DNA of 15,906 nucleotides, from NCBI GenBank assembly GCA_934650975.1, contig CAKUFW010000044.1, forward strand, positions 1 to 15,906. Direction: 5' to 3'. Within the stretch, counting starts at the first letter, position 1; each line of letters starts with the position of its first letter. The notes under the pieces are model-generated. The model saw only the letters and a program-made list of their open reading frames with translations, had not been told where the DNA came from and did no database searches. Below, piece by piece: positions 7,428-13,284 of the stretch. Made by a program: the position numbers and the translations under genes. This stretch comes from an uncultured Collinsella sp. GTDB taxonomy: Bacteria; Actinomycetota; Coriobacteriia; Coriobacteriales; Coriobacteriaceae.

Positions 7428-7466
7428 GGGCGCCCGCGGTTGACCATGACTGCGGGCGTCCCTTTG
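7428..7466 (+). terminator. Intercistronic hairpin, weak terminator or attenuator
   Basis: A GC-rich stem pairs 7428-7440 (GGGCGCCCGCGGT) with 7449-7462, with one bulged T (7459), one G-T pair and an 8-base loop. Only TTT follows before the AAGGAGG of the fructokinase gene. It lies in the 79-base gap between the GH172 and fructokinase genes and could lower read-through or protect the upstream mRNA. Full termination is unlikely. Confidence 0.5.
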
Positions 7467-7479
7467 TAAGGAGGATCAC

Positions 7480-8364
7480 ATGAGCGAAAAGCAAATGAGG
7501 CTCGGCGCCCTCGAGGCCGGCGGGACCAAGATGGTCTGTGCCGTGGTGTCCGGCGACGGCGAGGTCCTCGACCGTATGGAGACCCCGACGCTTACGCCCG
7601 CCGAGACCGTCCCGCAGATGATCGAGTGGTTCACCGTCCGTGATGTGGACGCGTTGGGCATCGGCGCCTTCGGCCCGACCTGCGTCGACCCCAACGACGA
7701 GCGCTACGGCTCCATCCTCCAGACGCCCAAGCTCGCGTGGCGAGGCCATGGTCTTCGCGCCGCGTTCGCCGACGCCCTCGGGATTCCGGTGGCCTACGAC
7801 ACGGACGTGAACGTTGCCTGCCTCGGCGAAGTGGTCTTCGGCTGCTGCAAGGGGCTCGAGGACGCCGTCTACGTGACCATCGGCACCGGCGTGGGCGCGG
7901 GCGTCATGTGCGCGGGCAGGCTCCTTCACGGCATGCTGCACCCCGAGGCCGGCCACATGCTGGTAAGGACCCGTCCCACCGAGGAGGGACGCTGCGTCTG
8001 CCCGAGCCACGCGAGCTGTCTCGAGGGCCTCGCCTCCGGCCCCGCCATTGCCGCGCGCTGGGGAAAGCCCGCGGCCGAGCTCGCGGACAACGATGAGGTG
8101 TGGGCGCTCGAGGGGGATTATCTGGGGCAGATGTGCGCGAACCTCGTGCTCATGTACTCGCCTCGCCGCATCGTCCTCGGTGGCGGCGTGATGCACCAGG
8201 AGCAGCTCTACGGTATCGTCCGCAAGAAGACCCTCGAATATCTGGGTGGCTACATCCAGACCGCCGAGCTTAAGGACATGGAGAGCTACATCTGCGCTCC
8301 AGGCTGCGGCGGCGACCAAGGAATCCTCGGCGCGGCCGAGCTGGCAAGAAGGGCGCTCGCGTAA
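7480..8364 (+). CDS. ROK-family fructokinase
   Basis: The 294-residue kinase starts at ATG 7480 after TAAGGAGG. Features: phosphate-binding loop LEAGGTK (11-17), FGPTCVDPNDERYGSILQTPKLAW (64-87), catalytic Asp109 in AYDTDVN, glycine-rich TIGTGVGAGV (133-142), and a zinc site from His159 (GHM) plus Cys174, His177 and Cys180 in CPSHASCLEGLASGPA. The CP..H..CLEG form of the zinc site and the TPKLAW segment are those of the YdhR/ScrK-like ROK fructokinases rather than glucokinases. It would convert free fructose to fructose 6-phosphate in the cytoplasm. It is the last gene of the PTS-GH172 operon and is followed by a terminator. A mannokinase or broader hexokinase role cannot be excluded. Confidence 0.88.
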   Translation: MSEKQMRLGALEAGGTKMVCAVVSGDGEVLDRMETPTLTPAETVPQMIEWFTVRDVDALGIGAFGPTCVDPNDERYGSILQTPKLAWRGHGLRAAFADALGIPVAYDTDVNVACLGEVVFGCCKGLEDAVYVTIGTGVGAGVMCAGRLLHGMLHPEAGHMLVRTRPTEEGRCVCPSHASCLEGLASGPAIAARWGKPAAELADNDEVWALEGDYLGQMCANLVLMYSPRRIVLGGGVMHQEQLYGIVRKKTLEYLGGYIQTAELKDMESYICAPGCGGDQGILGAAELARRALA

Positions 8365-8400
8365 CTTGCGCTCTCTCCGCCATACAACGCGTTAAGAAAA

Positions 8401-8446
8401 GACGAGCGCTTTTTGCCAATTGGGCGGCAAGAAGCGCTCGCCTTTT
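8401..8446. terminator. Bidirectional terminator between the sugar operon and the methyltransferase cassette
   Basis: A 15-bp stem pairs 8403-8417 (CGAGCGCTTTTTGCC, here given 5' to 3') with 8426-8440, including one G-T pair, around an 8-base loop. On the plus strand it is followed by CCTTTT and more T-rich sequence. On the minus strand it is followed by the complement of AAGAAAAG (8394-8401). It can therefore end both the fructokinase transcript and the convergent methyltransferase transcript. Confidence 0.88.
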
Positions 8447-8459
8447 GCATTTTTGCCTC

Positions 8460-9290
8460 TCAAAATCTTATTTTCACGATTTGCATTTTCATCCCATTGT
8501 CACCGACCCTTGCGGGAAACCGGAAAAAGCCGCTGACAGAAGGGTCTCTCAAATCGTTGTAACCCAGCATATAGCCGCGACTTGTGACCTGCAGACGGCT
8601 GTCCCACGTGCCGATTTCCTTGGCGGCATCCGAAACCGCAAAATATGCCCCCACATCCTTGATTTTTGCAGTCTTAAGCCATTTTTTTGCGATCATCTTT
8701 ACTGCCATCCGATTGGCAGCATCAAAGACCAGCACACCGCCGGGGAAAGCGTCCGCCATCCCCCGCACCAGTTCCCGGACCTGCTGGGTCAGAAAGTAAT
8801 AGAACACCCCGGAGGCAAAGAACACCGCCCCGCCGGAGGTATCGATTTTGCTAAACCATGCGGTGTCTTTCAGGTCGCAGGGGATATTTTGTTCTCGATC
8901 CCCGGCGGGCAGTAGCTGCTGCCGCAAGGCAATCACATCCGGGAAGTCCAGATTGTAGATCTTGCATCTACCGTTGTCGCAGGTTCTGCCGGTGTTGTCC
9001 AGCCCGCAGCCCAGATTGACCACCGCCGCATTGGGGTGGCCTTTCAGGTAATCCCGCACCTCGAAAGCAAGATCACTCTGCCGTGTGGCCACCTCGAGCG
9101 CACCAAAGCGCTGCATCAGGCTGCGGGAGTTTTTCTCTGCCTCTGAAAAGTCGTAGTCGATTTGGTCGAGCAGACGAACCGCTGTTTCATCCCTATAAAG
9201 GTTCGGGTACAGCTCCGTACACAGCTTCCGGGAATACAGCGGGAGGATCAGCGTCTCCTGAACGGTGCTTTTCTCAATTTTACATTTCAT
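8460..9290 (-). CDS. SAM-dependent methyltransferase, leucine carboxyl methyltransferase/TcmP-like family
   Basis: The 276-residue product starts at ATG 9290 (MKCKIEKSTVQETL), with GAGGAAG eight bases upstream. The frame is open further upstream, but that part has shadow-like composition. The SAM site is VVNLGCGLDNTGRTC (90-104) and the second-strand acidic residue is Asp115 in YNLDFPDVI. The arrangement (long N-terminal helical part, NLGCGLD, LDFPDV) is that of the LCM/TcmP O- or carboxyl-methyltransferases, often found with polyketide or secondary-metabolite genes; its substrate is unknown. It is the last gene of a three-methyltransferase cassette. Base composition is visibly lower in GC than in the flanking genes. 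Confidence 0.82.
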   Translation of the reverse strand: MKCKIEKSTVQETLILPLYSRKLCTELYPNLYRDETAVRLLDQIDYDFSEAEKNSRSLMQRFGALEVATRQSDLAFEVRDYLKGHPNAAVVNLGCGLDNTGRTCDNGRCKIYNLDFPDVIALRQQLLPAGDREQNIPCDLKDTAWFSKIDTSGGAVFFASGVFYYFLTQQVRELVRGMADAFPGGVLVFDAANRMAVKMIAKKWLKTAKIKDVGAYFAVSDAAKEIGTWDSRLQVTSRGYMLGYNDLRDPSVSGFFRFPARVGDNGMKMQIVKIRF

Positions 9291-9301
9291 AGGTTTCTTC
9301 C

Positions 9302-9367
9302 TCAGTGAATAAAAACTGTCACAATTGCCGCCAGCACAGCCGCTATGACCGTCATGCCTATCGCCAT
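9302..9367 (-). CDS. Possible tiny membrane peptide between methyltransferase genes
   Basis: Between the second and third methyltransferase genes a minus-strand frame encodes MAIGMTVIAAVLAAIVTVF-I-H from ATG 9367 to the stop at 9302. The 21-residue peptide is a single hydrophobic helix. The frame can be extended to GTG 9484, overlapping the preceding gene by 79 bases and giving 60 residues. Neither start has a clear ribosome binding site. It lies 11 bases before the last gene and could be translated by coupling. It may also be a remnant of a longer membrane protein. Confidence 0.3.
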   Translation of the reverse strand: MAIGMTVIAAVLAAIVTVFIH

Positions 9368-9405
9368 GTGCAGGATGGATGCAAAAATACCCGTGCTTGA
9401 TGCCC

Positions 9406-10011
9406 TTACTTCCGCGCCGTGACGCAGAGCCACTTTTTCTTTTTGCGTATCTGCACCTCGTGAAAACCCGCCTGCTCCAGACACGCCTGTAATTCAATGC
9501 CCTTGTAGATGGTCATGCCGCCGATGATCTGCGTCCACCTCTCGTCCTTGTCCGTATCGCCATTGCTCTCGTTGCAGATAAGAATTGTCCCGCCTGGCTT
9601 CAGCGTCCGCCAGACCTCACGGAAGCATCGGGGCAAATCAGGCCAAAAATAGACGGTCTCAAAGGCCGTGACGGCATCGAAGTAGCTATCCTCAAACACC
9701 ATATCCGCCACACTGCCTTGCAGAACGGCGCAACGCCCCTCCCGAATTGCAGTTCGGTTGAGCTTTCTAGCCTTCTCCACGCTGACGGGCGAATAGTCGA
9801 TGCCCTTGACGACGCCATGCGGGCATTTTTTCAGCAGCCGTTTTATGTTCGCCCCGCCGCCGCAGCCGCAATCCAGCACCTTGGCGTTTGGCGCAAGTCG
9901 TAGAAACTGAAGTCCCCACCGCGCCACAGGGCTGTGGCCCAGATTCATCATGCCAACCATAAGTTTTCCGCCGAGGCCCACGGGCTTGCGGGTGTTTTCA
10001 AAGAACGACAT
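9406..10011 (-). CDS. Class I SAM-dependent methyltransferase (Methyltransf_11/25 type)
   Basis: The 201-residue product starts at ATG 10011 (MSFFENTRKPVGLGGKLM), with GGAGGGG about eight bases upstream; the frame open to 10041 lacks a better start. The SAM motif is KVLDCGCGGGANIKRLL (44-60), with acidic Asp72 in GIDYSPVSVEKAR and a post-motif segment LKPGGTILICNESNGD (137-152). The fold is that of small-molecule methyltransferases; the substrate is unknown. The first codons overlap the end of the upstream methyltransferase gene by 14 bases, so the two are translationally coupled. It ends with a basic, aromatic tail (IRKKKKWLCVTARK). Confidence 0.84.
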   Translation of the reverse strand: MSFFENTRKPVGLGGKLMVGMMNLGHSPVARWGLQFLRLAPNAKVLDCGCGGGANIKRLLKKCPHGVVKGIDYSPVSVEKARKLNRTAIREGRCAVLQGSVADMVFEDSYFDAVTAFETVYFWPDLPRCFREVWRTLKPGGTILICNESNGDTDKDERWTQIIGGMTIYKGIELQACLEQAGFHEVQIRKKKKWLCVTARK

Positions 10012-10627
10012 CTGGCCCCTCCGATTTTGTGCATTCCGCATAGGTCAACGGGAACGAGGCCTTCAGCACCGCGCTTTTCTGCACCGCCCAGCCGTTTTGA
10101 CGCAGGAAACGCAGGTATTCCTCGCTTGTCCACCTGCTGTGGAGGGGGAATCCCGCCATACTCATGAAAAAGGCTTTTGCCTTGCCGGAAACCGAGCTCC
10201 CCGCGTGAGTGAAGGTTGGTGCGATGAGCACGCCGTCGTCCTTCAGCACCCGCCTGATTTCTTGCAGGGCCTTTTCCGGATGCGGCGCTATGTGAAGCGC
10301 GTTGGACGCGATCACCACTTCGAAGGACTTCTGTGCATAGGGCAGGCGGAACATATCTTGTACGGAAAAGTGCAGCTTTGCGGATTGATTGCCCCGCTTT
10401 GCTTCAAGGATCATCTGTGCAGAAGCGTCTGTAGCCTCGATGTGTGCCGCCGCATCCACGATGCTCTTTGCGATAAGCCCCGTGCCGGTGGCAACCTCCA
10501 GTACGGTTTTTGCTTTCACCACCGGCCTAATCAGCCCATACATCTTCTCATACGCCGCCCGGTCGTTTCGCATGAAACGGTCATACCGACCGGCGTTCTT
10601 GTCCCAGAAACCCTCGCGTTCGTGCAT
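9998..10627 (-). CDS. Class I SAM-dependent methyltransferase (UbiE/Methyltransf_11 type)
   Basis: The 209-residue product starts at ATG 10627 (MHEREGFWDKNAGRYDRFM), with TTGGGGG upstream; a TTG 15 bases earlier is possible but less likely. The FWDKNAGRYD N-terminus and motif I VLEVATGTGLIAKSI (42-56), acidic Asp67, ASNALHIAPHPEKAL and EIRRVLKDDGVLIAPTF are typical of UbiE-like methyltransferases. No substrate is deducible. It is the first gene of the cassette and follows a dyad-bearing promoter region. Codon use is less GC-rich and less biased than in the neighbouring sugar operon, which suggests transfer from a Firmicute. Confidence 0.84.
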   Translation of the reverse strand: MHEREGFWDKNAGRYDRFMRNDRAAYEKMYGLIRPVVKAKTVLEVATGTGLIAKSIVDAAAHIEATDASAQMILEAKRGNQSAKLHFSVQDMFRLPYAQKSFEVVIASNALHIAPHPEKALQEIRRVLKDDGVLIAPTFTHAGSSVSGKAKAFFMSMAGFPLHSRWTSEEYLRFLRQNGWAVQKSAVLKASFPLTYAECTKSEGPDVVL

Positions 10628-10644
10628 GGCTGTCGCCCCCAAAC

Positions 10645-10666
10645 AGTTAGAGCGATCTAACTATAA
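10645..10666 (-). promoter_or_regulatory. Candidate promoter with palindromic operator for the methyltransferase cassette
   Basis: AGTTAGA (10645-10651) and TCTAACT (10656-10662) form a perfect 7-bp dyad with a 4-base centre, 18 bases upstream of the first methyltransferase start. On the minus strand a -10-like TTATAG/TATAGT (complement of 10660-10666) overlaps its upstream arm. This is the usual placement of a repressor site over a promoter. No convincing -35 is visible and no regulator gene is adjacent. Confidence 0.5.
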
Positions 10667-11111
10667 CACACGAATCATGCAGTAAGATGAGGCTAACCTT
10701 TTTTCTTGGCTAAGACGCATCTCTCCGGTTTTCGCTTATAGCGGCGCGTGTCAGATACTAGGCTGGAGCTGAAGAAGGAGCTTGGCGGACAGGTAGGCCG
10801 ATACCGGTTCCCGGAACGGTGATCCAGCCAATTACACCAGGGCTCTAGTCATGCAGGTAAACCCAATCCATGACGGGCAATAGGTCCTTTTCTCTAGCTC
10901 GATGTCTTTCGGAGCTTGACGATTTGGACTGATGGAGGCGAGAAGTCCCTCACCGCGCCAATACCAGACGATTGCGCTATAGGCATCTCTCCGACCCTTT
11001 GAATCACCCCTTTTCACGCCACCCGCTACGAACTCCGGTGGAACCAGGGAGTGATTGAAGGAGCGACCTGCGGTTTTGCGAATCAATTGAGTCATTCCCT
11101 AAATCGCGAAT

Positions 11112-11153
11112 CAAGGGCCTGATTCGCCCAAATTGTGCACGAATCAGCCCTTG
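11112..11153. repeat. Imperfect 14-bp hairpin
   Basis: CAAGGGCCTGATTCG (11112-11126) and CGAATCAGCCCTTG (11140-11153) are inverted copies with one extra C in the left arm and a 13-base loop. There is no T-tract on either side, so termination is unlikely. GAATCA also occurs just upstream (around 11080 and 11108), which gives a small cluster. A second, smaller dyad, CGATGCG/CGCATCG (11161-11167 and 11171-11177), follows. Confidence 0.5.
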
Positions 11154-11229
11154 GGCGGCGCGATGCGACACGCATCGACAACACTCGGACTGGATTAGTC
11201 ACTGAGTGGGAGTGCTTGAAACGAGGCGA

Positions 11230-11259
11230 TTGAATAACTCCATCCATTTTGGTTAAAAC
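11230..11259 (+). promoter_or_regulatory. Candidate promoter of the flavoprotein gene
   Basis: TTGAAT (11230-11235) and TAAAAC (11254-11259) are separated by 18 bases. A start about seven bases later would place the 11267-11288 hairpin at the very 5' end of the mRNA. Match to consensus is moderate at both hexamers. Confidence 0.35.
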
Positions 11260-11288
11260 AAAAAAACATGCCGCGCGTCTGCGGCATG
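11256..11288 (-). terminator. Minus-strand Rho-independent terminator just upstream of the flavoprotein gene
   Basis: CATGCCGC (11267-11274) and GCGGCATG (11281-11288) make a perfect 8-bp stem with a 6-base loop, flanked on the left by AAAACAAAAAAA. Read on the minus strand this is a stem followed by TTTTTTTGTTTT, a textbook terminator. On the plus strand it is a hairpin directly before the AAGGAGGG of the gene at 11305. No minus-strand gene ends immediately here; the nearest upstream on that strand ends at 11944. Confidence 0.65.
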
Positions 11289-11304
11289 AAGGAGGGAGAT
11301 TTCT

Positions 11305-11835
11305 ATGAATATCGTTGTATTGAGCGGCAGCCCGCGTAAGGGCGCCAATACCGATACCATGGCCGAGGCGTTTGCCGAGACCGCGCGTGAGGGCGGCAAT
11401 ACGGTCGAGGTCGTCCGCGTTGCCAGCAAGAAGATCGCCGGCTGCTTGGGATGCCAGTACTGCTTCGCCCATGAGGGCGTCTGCGTGCAGAAGGACGACA
11501 TGGCCGACGTGATCGAGTCACTGAAAGACGCCGACATGGTTGTCTTCGCTTCGCCCATCTACTGGTTCGATATCACCGCGCAGGAGAAAGCCGCCATCGA
11601 CCGCCTGTACGCCTTCGGTGCCACGGGTTTCCCGTTCACCAAGACGGCCCTTTTGCTCGATAGTCACAGCGAGGGTGTCTATGATGCGGCGATCGCTATG
11701 TACAAGTCAACCTGCGCGTACTGCAAGTGGGAGGACCAAGGCATTATCACCATCAGCGGTATGACCGAGCGCGACAGCATGGCCTCCTCGCCCAAGTTGG
11801 AAGAGGTGCGCGAGCTCGCCCGCAAGCTCGCCTAA
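11305..11835 (+). CDS. Flavodoxin-fold NAD(P)H-dependent reductase, iron-sulfur flavoprotein (Isf)-like
   Basis: The 176-residue product starts at ATG 11305 after AAGGAGGG. The FMN-binding signature VVLSGSPRKGANTDTM (4-19) is followed by a compact cysteine cluster CLGCQYCFAHEGVC (Cys47, 50, 53, 60) and VVFASPIYWFDITAQ (about 79-93), the second flavin loop. The clustered cysteines resemble those that hold a 4Fe-4S cluster in iron-sulfur flavoproteins of anaerobes, although spacing varies in the family. A third pair lies at CAYCKW. It probably transfers electrons from a reduced donor to an unknown acceptor in the cytoplasm. It is transcribed alone, with a hairpin before it and a palindromic element after it. 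Confidence 0.87.
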   Translation: MNIVVLSGSPRKGANTDTMAEAFAETAREGGNTVEVVRVASKKIAGCLGCQYCFAHEGVCVQKDDMADVIESLKDADMVVFASPIYWFDITAQEKAAIDRLYAFGATGFPFTKTALLLDSHSEGVYDAAIAMYKSTCAYCKWEDQGIITISGMTERDSMASSPKLEEVRELARKLA

Positions 11836-11847
11836 GGACAAGAGGGG

Positions 11848-11914
11848 CGCATGGCAATCAGCACAAGCGGAAATGTTTGCTATCCTTACCAAGAGGAATG
11901 CTGATTGCCATGCG
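11848..11914. repeat. 67-bp palindromic element with 16-bp perfect inverted repeats
   Basis: CGCATGGCAATCAGCA (11848-11863) and TGCTGATTGCCATGCG (11899-11914) are perfect inverted copies around 35 bases. It lies between the convergent genes ending at 11835 and 11944. Neither arm is followed by a T-run, so it is an atypical terminator. A small non-autonomous insertion element or a structured RNA end is possible. No target duplication is visible at its edges. Confidence 0.6.
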
Positions 11915-11943
11915 TTGATGCTTCCGCGGACAATTCCGGCGTG

Positions 11944-13038
11944 CTAAAACGCCTTCTCGTTCAAGAATTCCCTGAACGCGGGAATGTCAAAGCCAACGAG
12001 ACCACGCCCGCGCTCTCCAATGACGCCGTCCTCCAGGAGGCGGCGTTTGTATTGGCTTGCGTAGTTGCTGGCGACGCCCATGCGTTTGGCTATCTCCGAG
12101 ACCCTGCTGGGGCCAGAATCGGGCAGCATCGCGAGCAAAAACTCAATGTCTTTATCGGAAAGCTCCCGATAGGTCGTTTCGAGAATTCGATCGCGCAGCT
12201 CCATGCGGGCAAGCAGAGAACCCTGCTGTACATCAGGTGCACTGATTTTGGGCGAGTTCTCCGAAACATCCCATGTGCGATATCCGACGAGCTGCATCAT
12301 ATAGGGAAATCCGTCGACGGCCTTCACGGCATCCTCGAGCGCTTCTGGCGTGATTGAGCGGCCTCCGGCCTCAACGGTTTTGCGGAATGCGTTTGCAATT
12401 TCAACGTCAGTGATTCGTCCCAATTGATGATATTGGGAACGCCTGAGGAACGAGACGGAATCGTTACGCAGCAACGCCGATACTTTGTAGGGCAGTCCTG
12501 CCATGAGTAGGGCAACTTTTTTACCTTCGCGTACAAAGTGCTGGTAAACAGAGGCAAATTGAAGCATTTCTTCGAGATCGACGGTGACTTCATCGATGGT
12601 GATGAGAAGTCCGATGTCATGTTTTTCGAGTTGCTTAAAGATGCCATTCATGCGCGTGCGCCAGTTGCCCTGAGCCTCTTGAGCATATGTCCAATCGATG
12701 CCCACTGGGCCAATTTGAACACCGTTTATGCGCGCGTGAGGCTGTGAGAGGTAGCTATCTGCGGCTTCTTTGGTTCGCTCGATAATATCTTCGAGCATGC
12801 CTGGCATGGCGGAGACATTTGCTGCGATCCAGTCGTGTTCAAGCGCCGTTTCTGAAAGGAGCGAGAGAAGCGCCGTCTTGCCCGTTCCCCTTGCGCCAGT
12901 AAAAATGGTCGACAGGTTGGGATCTCCCGGGCCGTTGATAAAGCCACGGTTGATGTCACGCAGGATATGCTCGCGACCCGCTAGAAAGGGAGGGACGCTT
13001 CCGAACGTCGGGGTAAAGGGGTTCTTGCTGTACTCCAT
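11944..13038 (-). CDS. AAA ATPase with C-terminal winged helix (Orc1/STAND-like)
   Basis: The 364-residue product starts at ATG 13038 (MEYSKNPFTPTFGSVPPFLAGR) with AAAGGAG seven bases upstream. The frame open to 13092 is an artefact of the repeats there. The GRE-type opening (LAGREHILRDI) is followed by Walker A GARGTGKT (48-55), Walker B GLLITIDEV (143-151), a sensor-like LLMAGLP (177-183), and a C-terminal winged helix (about 312-345: VSEIAKRMGVASNYASQYKRRLLEDGVI). Such proteins bind ATP and probably DNA; their role is unknown. The gene stands alone. Its promoter lies inside an inverted repeat and its leader carries three repeats, which suggests autoregulation. Confidence 0.85.
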   Translation of the reverse strand: MEYSKNPFTPTFGSVPPFLAGREHILRDINRGFINGPGDPNLSTIFTGARGTGKTALLSLLSETALEHDWIAANVSAMPGMLEDIIERTKEAADSYLSQPHARINGVQIGPVGIDWTYAQEAQGNWRTRMNGIFKQLEKHDIGLLITIDEVTVDLEEMLQFASVYQHFVREGKKVALLMAGLPYKVSALLRNDSVSFLRRSQYHQLGRITDVEIANAFRKTVEAGGRSITPEALEDAVKAVDGFPYMMQLVGYRTWDVSENSPKISAPDVQQGSLLARMELRDRILETTYRELSDKDIEFLLAMLPDSGPSRVSEIAKRMGVASNYASQYKRRLLEDGVIGERGRGLVGFDIPAFREFLNEKAF

Positions 13039-13050
13039 GGTAGCTCCTTT

Positions 13051-13107
13051 GCAAGTTTTGCTAATTTTTGCAAGTTTTGCTAACTTTCGCAAGTTCTGCT
13101 AACGACT
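13051..13107. repeat. Three tandem 19-bp repeats in the AAA ATPase leader
   Basis: Units begin at 13051, 13070 and 13089 with an exact 19-base period. The core GCAAGTTTTGCTAA is kept in the first two and has one change (GCAAGTTCTGCTAA) in the third; the last five bases vary. Each core contains the dyad GCAA..TTGC. The array ends one base before the Shine-Dalgarno sequence of the ATPase gene, so a protein bound here would block transcription or translation. Confidence 0.85.
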
Positions 13108-13138
13108 GACCAAAGGGCATCGAAGCAGTGACGCTGAC

Positions 13139-13189
13139 ATTTTTTACGCAGAAAAATAAGCAGAAATCAATTAATCTGCGTTAAAAAAT
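13139..13189 (-). promoter_or_regulatory. Candidate ATPase promoter inside an inverted repeat
   Basis: ATTTTTTACGCAGA (13139-13152) and TCTGCGTTAAAAAAT (13175-13189) are inverted copies with one extra base, around 22 bases. On the minus strand TTGATT (complement of 13165-13170) and TAAAAA (complement of 13141-13146) sit 18 bases apart within this element. Transcription would begin near 13134 and run through the 19-bp repeats. The repeat is seen directly; the promoter is a moderate match. Confidence 0.45.
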
Positions 13190-13196
13190 AGTTGAG

Positions 13197-13248
13197 AAGA
13201 AAAACGACGAGTCCCGGGCGCAATGCCGTTGCGTTCCGGGCCTCGTCG
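13197..13248 (-). terminator. Terminator of the topoisomerase operon
   Basis: On the minus strand, a long stem formed by 13248-13229 and 13223-13205 (outer arm CGACGAG/CTCGTCG, then a CCCGG-rich part with small mismatches and CGCAA/TTGCG near the loop) is followed by TTTTTCTTCT (complement of 13195-13204). It lies 36 bases after the topoisomerase stop codon. Confidence 0.85.
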
Positions 13249-13284
13249 CTTTGCGAAGTATCTAACGATCTCGTTGCCGTCGTC

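Larger units (their letters stand above)
10663..11304. other. 642-base stretch without a convincing gene
   Basis: This stretch separates the methyltransferase cassette from the flavoprotein gene. It holds an 87-codon minus-strand frame (10832-11095, ATG 11095) without a properly spaced ribosome binding site or recognisable motif. It also holds a short plus frame from GTG 10749 reading VSDTRLELKKELGGQVGRYR that ends at about 10831 and could be the tail of a lost gene. Three hairpins follow near 11112, 11161 and 11267. Nothing else is recognised; it looks like eroded junction sequence at the edge of an insertion. Confidence 0.5.

Noticed and set aside
9291..9497. Longer N-terminus for the LCM-type methyltransferase
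   Set aside because: The added 69 residues are Arg/His/Gly-rich shadow sequence overlapping the preceding gene; ATG 9290 has GAGGAAG at good spacing.
10832..11095. 87-aa minus-strand hypothetical protein
   Set aside because: No properly spaced ribosome binding site, no recognisable motif, mixed composition, and it lies in eroded sequence; not called as a gene.
13039..13092. N-terminal extension of the AAA ATPase (KLAKLAK-like)
   Set aside because: It is only the translation of the 19-bp repeats. ATG 13038 has a proper AAAGGAG and begins the conserved part.
13051..13107. CRISPR array
   Set aside because: The three 19-bp units are directly adjacent with no spacers of CRISPR length, and they lie in a gene leader.
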